A DNA stretch of 29,678 nt from NCBI GenBank assembly GCA_028684735.1, contig JAQUFI010000003.1, forward strand, positions 1 through 29,678, read 5' to 3'. Made by a program: the position numbers and the translations under genes. This DNA is from Bacilli bacterium (lineage in GTDB: Bacteria; Bacillota_I; Bacilli_A; RF39; UBA660). Below, piece after piece: positions 23,037 through 29,678 of the stretch. How positions within the stretch are numbered: position 1 is the stretch's first letter; every line of letters begins with the position of its first letter. The notes beneath the pieces are model-generated. The model was not told the origin of the DNA. It did no database searches and worked only from the letters and a program-made list of their open reading frames with translations.

Positions 23037-24820
23037 TGGATATTAAAAGTCAAATAGCTCCAAAAGGATTAGAGTTTAAAAGTGCAGACTTTATTATTAG
23101 TGATAAACATGCGACAATCTTAACTGTTGTTTCTTATCCAAGAATTATTAGTCCAGGTTATTTATCATCGCTCACCAGTATGTCGGGAATAAAAATTGTT
23201 ATCAAACATATCCCATTACCTTTTAGTGTTATTAGTAAGATGTTAAATAAAGAAATTGCTGATTTAAAGCAAAGGTATCAAACAGAAAATGATCGTACTA
23301 TTCAAGAGAGAATTCGTCAAGATTATGAATCATTAGAATATTTTATTTCAATGCTAGCTAGTAGCCAATCGAAGATATATGATTTTCAAATGCATATCAT
23401 GATTACTGCAGACTCATATGATCAATTAATTAGTAAAAAAATGCAAGTTAAAAACTATTTAGAAGCGATGGAAATGAAAGCTTTTCCACTTCGTTTTGAA
23501 CAAGAGAGTGTCTTAAAATCAATTATTCCTATTTATCCAAAGCAACCAATTGAAGATAGAATTGGAACTCCAATTCCTGCTCCAACTTTGGCAGCCATGT
23601 ATCCATTTATTTTTGATAGTATTAAAGATCCTGGTTTAGCAACTCTTTTGGGGGTTGATTTCTCTGGGGGTGTTATTCTCTTTAATCAATTCTTATATCA
23701 AATTAAAAAGGAACATAATCGAAATAATGCGAATTTAATTATTTTAGGGACTTCTGGTAGTGGTAAATCAACTGCAGCCAAATTAATGTTAAGAAGTCAT
23801 ATTCGAAATGATTACCAAATCGTGGCAATTGATCCTGAAGGTGAATTAGAAGATATGGCTAGAATGTACGGGGGAGATTTCATTGATTTAGGTAAGGGTG
23901 GACAATATGGGATGATTAATCCTCTGGAAGTTCTATTAGATGCTGATGAAGAGGAAATAGAACAAGGATTAGGATATACGGTTTTAACTAGAACCCTTCA
24001 AACAATTAAAGCTTTCTTTAAATATTATGATCCATCAGCAACCGATGATGTCATCAATATTTTTAGTGAGATTGTTCAAGAAACTTATCGTCGTTTTAAT
24101 ATAAGTTTTGAATCAGATTTTTCAAAATTCTCATCTAAAGATTATCCAACGATGAAGGATGTTTATGCGACAATTAAAGGTAAACTTTTATCAATGCCAG
24201 AAAAGAGTCATGAAAAAGATATTTTAGAGCAATTGGAATTAAAAGTAAGACCAATTATAAAAGAATTAAAATATTACTTTGACGGTCATACAACAATTAG
24301 TCCTAAAAGTGAATTTATTGTTTTCAATATTAGAGAGTTAATGAATGCTGAAACAAACATTAAAAATGCTTTATTTTTCAACGTTTTAAAATATGCATGG
24401 GGATTAACATTGAATAAAAGTCAAAATACTGTCTTAATGATTGATGAAGCCCATGTCTTATTATCCGGTAATAATACTTTAGGTGCTGATTTCCTAGCTC
24501 AAGTTCAACGACGTGCTAGAAAATATAATACGGGAACCATTATTATTACTCAACAACCAACTGACTTTAGTGATCCAGCTGTTATTACTCAGGGTAAGGC
24601 TATTTTTGATAATGCTTCATACTACCTTGTCATGGGGCTTAAAAAGCAAGCAGTTGAGGATTTATCTAAATTAATTGATTTAAACGATAATGAAAAAGAA
24701 AGTATTAAAAAATATAATCAAGGTGAAGCCTTGTTTGTATGTGGTAGTCGAAGGATGCGTATTAATGTAATTGTTACTGAACAAGAATTAGATTCATTTG
24801 GTAGCGGTGGAGGATTATAA
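23036..24820 (+). CDS. virB4: VirB4-like T4SS ATPase (C-terminal/ATPase part)
   Basis: 594 residues. The N-terminal part (about 1-190) has the VirB4-type ISDKHATILTVVSYPR and a long helical stretch. The RecA-like ATPase domain shows Walker A GTSGSGKST (about 239-247), AIDPEGELEDMA (about 265-276), Walker B VLMIDEAHVLL (about 466-476), RRARKYNTG (about 490-498) and the sensor-like IITQQPTDF. VirB4 is the universal energy source of T4SSs and pairs with the VirB3-like protein. The ATG overlaps the previous stop by one base but has its own GGTGATGG site, so re-initiation and independent initiation are both possible. Confidence 0.93.
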   Translation: MDIKSQIAPKGLEFKSADFIISDKHATILTVVSYPRIISPGYLSSLTSMSGIKIVIKHIPLPFSVISKMLNKEIADLKQRYQTENDRTIQERIRQDYESLEYFISMLASSQSKIYDFQMHIMITADSYDQLISKKMQVKNYLEAMEMKAFPLRFEQESVLKSIIPIYPKQPIEDRIGTPIPAPTLAAMYPFIFDSIKDPGLATLLGVDFSGGVILFNQFLYQIKKEHNRNNANLIILGTSGSGKSTAAKLMLRSHIRNDYQIVAIDPEGELEDMARMYGGDFIDLGKGGQYGMINPLEVLLDADEEEIEQGLGYTVLTRTLQTIKAFFKYYDPSATDDVINIFSEIVQETYRRFNISFESDFSKFSSKDYPTMKDVYATIKGKLLSMPEKSHEKDILEQLELKVRPIIKELKYYFDGHTTISPKSEFIVFNIRELMNAETNIKNALFFNVLKYAWGLTLNKSQNTVLMIDEAHVLLSGNNTLGADFLAQVQRRARKYNTGTIIITQQPTDFSDPAVITQGKAIFDNASYYLVMGLKKQAVEDLSKLIDLNDNEKESIKKYNQGEALFVCGSRRMRINVIVTEQELDSFGSGGGL

Positions 24821-24852
24821 TCAAAAAGCTGTTGTAATTGGTGGTGATAACG

Positions 24853-27165
24853 ATGAAAGAAAAAAATCCGCTTAAGGATAAACTTAAAAAAGCACGAAAA
24901 ATAAAATTAGCCATGGCAGCTGGGGGTATATTGCCAATTCTTTTTAATATATTAATTGTGCTAGTTGTTTCTTTTATTGTTATGTTCCCAATTATGTATA
25001 TTGGTGAGCGAATAGAAGGTTTTTTCTCAGGAGTTGGGGACTTTGTTGTCACCACTTCTGAAAAATTAATTAATCTTACTTCAGGTAATGGTTGGTTAAC
25101 TAATGAAAAAGTATATTATGATAAATTAAAAGAACAATATGAAAAATTCAATAGTTTTCCAACTGCGGAAGGTGAATTCGATGTAGCGATTATAGCTGCT
25201 ACAACTCATTATTCAAAAATGATAGGAACAGATATTTTTACTAAAGAGGAATGCGAAGGGGATCCAGAATGTTCTAGTGATGATTATACACCTAATGATC
25301 CACCACCTATTGATAAAAATCAAACACGAAGTTTTTATAAAGTAGCAGAAGATAATCTTGGTAGTGCTTTTACCTTTTGGCCAGGACAAAAAAAATTAGT
25401 TGGCCATTTGGTTAGTACTAAATTTAATGCTCGTTGTGTACATGTTCCAATAGGGTGGAACATACTACAACCATCTAGTTGGGATGCATATGCAGGTTCT
25501 GTTGGTGATTTACTTGGTTCCATTGTTAATGAGGTAATATATACACTTGATGGCACACTTGATGATTTAATTGCTTCAATTAATCCAGTGAAATTTGCGA
25601 CAGCAATTTGGGCGTATGCATCTGAAGGTGAAGCTAGCTTCATTGAAACTCAATTAAAAAATGCAGGTTATGAATTATACTTTGATAATATCATTGAAAC
25701 AATTGACCATATTAAAAAAGAATCCAATCTTGATATTGATTGCAACGAAATGGAAGAACCAGCTCCAGAAGGGTTTAAATGGGCTAAAGTTCCGATGATG
25801 GTTAAATATATTGACTATGATCGATATAAAGAATATTTGAAAAATGTTTATCTTCCACTTCGTTTTCAATCTCATTTATTAAAGATTGATCCAACTGTTG
25901 ATCCCAACGAATGGTATAATATGAAATTTTATGATGGACTCACTAAACCTCAACAGCAAGCCATTGATAATATGGTTAATGAGATTTTTGCGATGCGGGA
26001 CTCATATTTATATTTAATGAAAGATATCAGAGATTCTGTTTTAAAAGTATCTGGAATGACCTCATTACCGGTTATGATTGGTTCAGGGGAAGATTGGATG
26101 AAATATACTTCCCGAGGCTATCAATTAGGTACCGCATCTTGTTATGTTAATGGGAAATATACAGGTAGAGATAATTGTAATCACCTAGCTATTGACTTTT
26201 CATGGGCAGGATGTGAAAATACTCCTGTTATAGCGATTGCTAACGGAGTTGTTACTGTTGCAATTGGTAATAAACCAGGACCTTCTGGTTATGGTAATTA
26301 CATTATTATTGGTCATGACATCAATAATGATGATAAGTATGAATATTATAGTTTGTATGCTCATTTAAATAGAGTTGATGTTGAAGTTGGTGACTCTGTT
26401 GTTGCTGGACAGCAAATTGGATTGCTAGGAAATACTGGTAATTCGTCAGGACCACATCTTCATTTTGAAATAAGAGATAAAAATAATAATAAAATTGATC
26501 CAACGCCAATTCTTAATGGAATTGTCTCTGGTACAGGTAACGTGTTAGAAGGGGCAATAACTTGTGGCATGTTTGATAATGTAGAACTTCAAGCAATGAA
26601 TAATGCCCTAAAAAGTAGGGTTGAAACAGCAGGCATGAGTACGAGATCAGGTGTTGTTGCAGCTGCTAGATATTTAGTAAATGATCTTGGTGTTAAAATC
26701 CCATATTGGTGGGGTGGAAAGTATACTCAGGTTGGTCTTAATAGTGAATGGGGATGTAAAAAACCAATTATAGCTGGGGGTTCTGTTAGACAAGCAGCAG
26801 GTGAATTATGGCCTCTTGGATTAGATTGTAGTGGTTATGTATCATGGGCAATTCGTAATGGTGGTTATAAAGCTAGTACAATTTTAGAAGGAACATCTAA
26901 TCAATATAGATTTACTGATGATAAAAAACCATGGAGAGATCCAGAAACAATGGACTCTGTTAAAATTGGTGACTTAGCATGGCGATATGGTCATATTGGA
27001 ATTATCTTAGGTATAGATAAAGCTAATTGTATATATTCAGTAGCTGAAGCTGTAACTGCAGGATTAGTTGTCAATCGTTATGATTGTACTGGTAGTACTT
27101 TCTCAAATATCATTTTAATGGATGATTATTACAATAACGATGCTAATAAGGAGGTAGTTGAATGA
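24853..27165 (+). CDS. Membrane-anchored M23 + NlpC/P60 peptidoglycan hydrolase (VirB1-like role)
   Basis: 770 residues from ATG 24853 (after GGTGGTGATAACG; a TTG at 24838 would overlap this site). A basic N-terminus and a TM (about 22-50) precede a ~370-residue outside region with few recognisable features. The M23 metallopeptidase domain is at about 425-560 with zinc ligands H444 and D448 (NHLAIDF) and H537 (HLHFE), and catalytic H504 (YAHL). The C-terminal NlpC/P60 domain (about 600-755) has nucleophile C659 (GLDCSGY) and H714 (YGHIGI). Both sites look intact. Such two-enzyme proteins are the Gram-positive equivalent of VirB1 and open the wall for T4SS assembly. The stop overlaps the next start (ATGA). 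Confidence 0.92.
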   Translation: MKEKNPLKDKLKKARKIKLAMAAGGILPILFNILIVLVVSFIVMFPIMYIGERIEGFFSGVGDFVVTTSEKLINLTSGNGWLTNEKVYYDKLKEQYEKFNSFPTAEGEFDVAIIAATTHYSKMIGTDIFTKEECEGDPECSSDDYTPNDPPPIDKNQTRSFYKVAEDNLGSAFTFWPGQKKLVGHLVSTKFNARCVHVPIGWNILQPSSWDAYAGSVGDLLGSIVNEVIYTLDGTLDDLIASINPVKFATAIWAYASEGEASFIETQLKNAGYELYFDNIIETIDHIKKESNLDIDCNEMEEPAPEGFKWAKVPMMVKYIDYDRYKEYLKNVYLPLRFQSHLLKIDPTVDPNEWYNMKFYDGLTKPQQQAIDNMVNEIFAMRDSYLYLMKDIRDSVLKVSGMTSLPVMIGSGEDWMKYTSRGYQLGTASCYVNGKYTGRDNCNHLAIDFSWAGCENTPVIAIANGVVTVAIGNKPGPSGYGNYIIIGHDINNDDKYEYYSLYAHLNRVDVEVGDSVVAGQQIGLLGNTGNSSGPHLHFEIRDKNNNKIDPTPILNGIVSGTGNVLEGAITCGMFDNVELQAMNNALKSRVETAGMSTRSGVVAAARYLVNDLGVKIPYWWGGKYTQVGLNSEWGCKKPIIAGGSVRQAAGELWPLGLDCSGYVSWAIRNGGYKASTILEGTSNQYRFTDDKKPWRDPETMDSVKIGDLAWRYGHIGIILGIDKANCIYSVAEAVTAGLVVNRYDCTGSTFSNIILMDDYYNNDANKEVVE

Positions 27166-27920
27166 AATTGAAACCATTATTGGGATTATTAACATTAGCA
27201 ATTATTAGTGTCTTATTAAGTGGGTGTAATGTTAAATATGATTTGGTAATTGATCGTCATAATAAAGTATCAGAAACATTAAAAGTCACCATTCCTAATG
27301 AAATTATCTTAGCTGATAACGAGGATATCGAAACCTTTTTAGATAATCGTATTAAATCATATAAAAATGTAGCAACATATAAAGATTATCATTATAAAAA
27401 GAAGATAGGTAAAGACGAATCTTATATTATAATGAGTAAAATACATAAGGATTTAGAGACTTATGCTAATTCTCAATTATTGAATAATTTATTTGAAGAA
27501 TTAGTTGTTATTGAAAATGAACGGCATACTATTTTTAAAACTGTTGGACGCTTTTATTATGAGTATTTATATGGTGGGGACCCAACTGATCCGTCTTATT
27601 ATGAATCTGATAAAGGTGCTCCAACTCAGCAGACCGTTGATGATGTTGAAATAACGATTAAATTACATAATAAATTAATTGAAACTAATGCTGATGAACT
27701 AGATGAAGATAATAACATATATACATGGAAAATAACTCCTAATGATAAACAAAAATATCTATATTTGAAATATGGCAAAGAAGTAAGGTATGATGTCGTA
27801 ATTAAGGACTTTTTCATGAATAATATTGTTGCAATTGTATTAGTTAGTTCTATAATAATAATTATTCTAGTTATTGCAGCAATTCTTGCTGGTAAGCATT
27901 TATTAAACAATAGAATATAA
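27162..27920 (+). CDS. Lipoprotein with C-terminal TM, unknown T4SS accessory
   Basis: 252 residues. A lipoprotein signal with lipobox LLSGC (lipidated C22) opens a CNVKYDLVIDRHNKVSETL segment resembling LppM-like domains (tentative). Then comes a ~190-residue outside domain and a second membrane anchor (about 221-243) with a short basic tail. Being lipidated at one end and TM-anchored at the other, the domain would be pinned to the membrane surface. The ATG overlaps the hydrolase stop by four bases, following AAGGAGGTAGTTGA, so it is coupled to the wall hydrolase and probably belongs to the secretion complex. Confidence 0.82.
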   Translation: MKLKPLLGLLTLAIISVLLSGCNVKYDLVIDRHNKVSETLKVTIPNEIILADNEDIETFLDNRIKSYKNVATYKDYHYKKKIGKDESYIIMSKIHKDLETYANSQLLNNLFEELVVIENERHTIFKTVGRFYYEYLYGGDPTDPSYYESDKGAPTQQTVDDVEITIKLHNKLIETNADELDEDNNIYTWKITPNDKQKYLYLKYGKEVRYDVVIKDFFMNNIVAIVLVSSIIIIILVIAAILAGKHLLNNRI

Positions 27921-27935
27921 AGTAGGAGGGAAAAG

Positions 27936-29678
27936 ATGAAACTTAAATTAAGAGCAGAACCTAAAGATTGGCTAATATTCCTTGTGTTTTGTATCGTTTT
28001 ACTATATTTAGTGGCGATTGCAGTTTTAAATATATCTTCTTTTGCACAATATGGATTATTGCATGGATTTAACCCCTTTCCTGCTTTTCAACCGGAACTT
28101 ATTAAACAAACGATAGTTTTTTATATCTTAGCTTTTGTTGTTATTATGACAAGTGTAACATCATATTTCTTTGAAAGAGAAAAAGGTATTGGGATATCAA
28201 CAGCTAGTAAAAATGAAAAAGGTTATTCACGTTGGTCAACTGACCGTGAAATGAAAAGGGAATTAAAGAGGGTTTATCCTTCACAAGCAGAATCCAATGT
28301 AGCAGGGATACCTTTAATTAATAATGGCAAAGAAATTTGGGTTGATGATAGTTTCTTTCATAGTTTAGTTATAGGTGCCACTGGTTCAGGGAAAACAGAA
28401 ATGCTTGTTCAACCAATGGTTAAAATATTAGCCAAAAAGGGTGAATCGATGATTATTACTGACCCTAAAGGTGAAATTTATGAAAAAAATGCTAATGAAT
28501 TACGTGAAAAAGGATACAATATTGTCTTATTGAACTTTCGTGATCCTCAAAAGGGTAATTCATGGAACCCATTAGCACTTCCTTATTCATTATATAAAGA
28601 AGGTAATCAAGATAAAGCTAATGAATTATTAGATGACTTGGCAATGAATATCCTTTATGATGAGTCTACACAAGGACAAGATCCATTTTGGGAAAGAACA
28701 TCAGCTGATTATTTTTCAGGATTAGCCTTATCTCTCTTTGATGATGCTAAAGAGAATGAAATAAATTTAAATAGTATTAACTTAATGTCAACAGTGGGTG
28801 AAGAAAAGTTTGGTAATATAAATTATATGCAACAATACTTTAGCGATAAAGATCAAACTTCACCTGCTTATATCAATGTAGCTAGTACAATTATAGCGCC
28901 AAATGAAACTAGAACAAGTATTCTATCAGTTTTTAAACAGAAAATAAAATTATTTTCATCTCGTGAAAACTTATCGGAAATGCTTTCAACTAGTGACTTT
29001 GATATGAAAGATATTGGTAGACATAAGACAGCCGTCTTTATTGTTGTTCAAGATGAAAAGAAAACATATCACTCTTTAGTTACGATTTTTATTAAACAAT
29101 GTTATGAAACTTTGATTGATGTAGCTCAAGAATGTGGAGGTAAATTACCATTTAGAACAAACTTTATTTTAGATGAGTTTGCTAATATGCCACCATTAAA
29201 AGATGTTACAACTATGGTTACAGCAGCTCGTAGTAGAAGTATTCGTTTTACTTTTATTATTCAAAACTTTGCTCAATTATATCAAGTTTATGGCAAAGAA
29301 AATGGTGAAACCATTAAAGGTAACTGTGGTAATATTATTTATTTAATTAGTAGCGAGATGGCTGCTTTAGAGGAAATTAGTAAAATGAGTGGGGAAGAAA
29401 AATCAAAAGAAAAAGACAAAACCGTTTCAACACCACTTATAACCGTTAGTGATTTGCAGAGATTAAAGTTATGGACTGTTATTATTTTACGTACAAGAAT
29501 GATGCCTTATAAAACAGTCTTAACACCTAATTTTGAATTAGAAAATCGCAATTCATGTGGAAGAAAATATGAGAAAGCTAATTATCCATCACGTGATAAA
29601 AAGGAAGTCGAAGTGTTTGATTTAAAAGGCTTTGTCAATAATAAACGAAAAGAAAAAGAAGATAAGATGATTGGTTCT
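27936..29678 (+). CDS. virD4: VirD4/TraG-type coupling ATPase (3' end outside window)
   Basis: 581 codons are visible and the frame runs off the end. ATG five bases after GGAGGGAAAAG. Two N-terminal TMs (about 12-32 and 60-80), Walker A GATGSGKT (147-154), then ITDPKGEIY (about 173-181), NSWNPLALP and Walker B FILDEFANMP (410-419). RRs of the ring fold such as TAARSRSIRF and QNFAQLYQVYG follow, as in TraG/VirD4 proteins. These hexameric membrane ATPases select substrates (relaxase-DNA or proteins) for the T4SS channel. Having TMs and a full motor domain, it looks functional. It is the last of the T4SS-like genes visible. Confidence 0.94.
   Translation, partial: MKLKLRAEPKDWLIFLVFCIVLLYLVAIAVLNISSFAQYGLLHGFNPFPAFQPELIKQTIVFYILAFVVIMTSVTSYFFEREKGIGISTASKNEKGYSRWSTDREMKRELKRVYPSQAESNVAGIPLINNGKEIWVDDSFFHSLVIGATGSGKTEMLVQPMVKILAKKGESMIITDPKGEIYEKNANELREKGYNIVLLNFRDPQKGNSWNPLALPYSLYKEGNQDKANELLDDLAMNILYDESTQGQDPFWERTSADYFSGLALSLFDDAKENEINLNSINLMSTVGEEKFGNINYMQQYFSDKDQTSPAYINVASTIIAPNETRTSILSVFKQKIKLFSSRENLSEMLSTSDFDMKDIGRHKTAVFIVVQDEKKTYHSLVTIFIKQCYETLIDVAQECGGKLPFRTNFILDEFANMPPLKDVTTMVTAARSRSIRFTFIIQNFAQLYQVYGKENGETIKGNCGNIIYLISSEMAALEEISKMSGEEKSKEKDKTVSTPLITVSDLQRLKLWTVIILRTRMMPYKTVLTPNFELENRNSCGRKYEKANYPSRDKKEVEVFDLKGFVNNKRKEKEDKMIGS

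Noticed and set aside
25335..25643. Minus-strand open frame of 102 codons
   Set aside because: Antisense to the M23/NlpC gene; no ribosome binding site or recognisable protein.
20132..29678. Calling the locus a complete integrative conjugative element
   Set aside because: No relaxase, integrase, oriT or att repeat was seen within the window; coupling protein and channel genes alone do not establish DNA transfer.

Overview
The window is AT-rich DNA (roughly 30% G+C by eye). It has strong GGAGG-type ribosome binding sites, TGn-TATAAT promoters and low-GC Firmicute proteins (ScpA/ScpB, a heterodimeric ABC exporter, an RNHCP-domain protein). TGA acts as a stop in at least two genes (ATGA overlaps at 1397 and 27162), so the code is standard and not that of Mycoplasma. 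The best guess is an uncultured, thin-walled or small-genome member of the Bacilli (RF39/Izemoplasma/Erysipelotrichia neighbourhood). This placement is inference.

Region 1 (1-6446) is ordinary chromosome: the 3' part of one ABC-exporter half and its complete partner, a small membrane-anchored protein, a tail-anchored protein with fourteen 10-residue repeats, a convergent RNHCP zinc-ribbon-like protein, the condensin accessory genes scpA and scpB, and tRNA-Leu(CAA) with its own promoter and terminator.

Region 2 (6538-12592) holds three envelope proteins I cannot assign to families: a five-TM protein with a ~310-residue external domain, a signal-peptide/C-terminal-anchor protein that probably starts at CTG, and a secreted Cys/Tyr-rich protein of 1124 residues. 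The frame of the last stays open for 35 more codons after its TAA and closes just before the next gene.

Region 3 (12596-19111) is a Tad/type IVc-pilus-like set: four small N-terminal-TM proteins beginning M-[K/R]-E, a CpaB-like SAF protein, a CpaF/TadA ATPase, TadB- and TadC-like platform proteins and a CpaE/TadZ-like protein with a degenerate P-loop. The smallest pilin-like gene (16898) has its own near-consensus promoter.

Region 4 (19182-29678) follows on the same strand and is type IV secretion-like: two VirB2/TrbC-like two-TM proteins with a conserved Cys pair, a VirB6/TrbL-like protein with a long cytoplasmic tail, a VirB3/PrgI-like protein, VirB4 encoded as two overlapping genes, a membrane-anchored M23 + NlpC/P60 wall hydrolase, a lipoprotein and a VirD4/TraG-type coupling ATPase running off the window end.

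The main interest is the joining of a Tad-like pilus module and a T4SS module in one co-directional locus that starts right after a tRNA-Leu. There is no visible relaxase, no prepilin peptidase and no second VirB11: CpaF is the only VirB11-class ATPase here. The set could be a wall-spanning protein-export or adhesion machine, or a conjugation apparatus whose remaining genes lie beyond the window. The large Cys-rich secreted protein is a candidate adhesin or effector. Function is inferred from family membership and order only.
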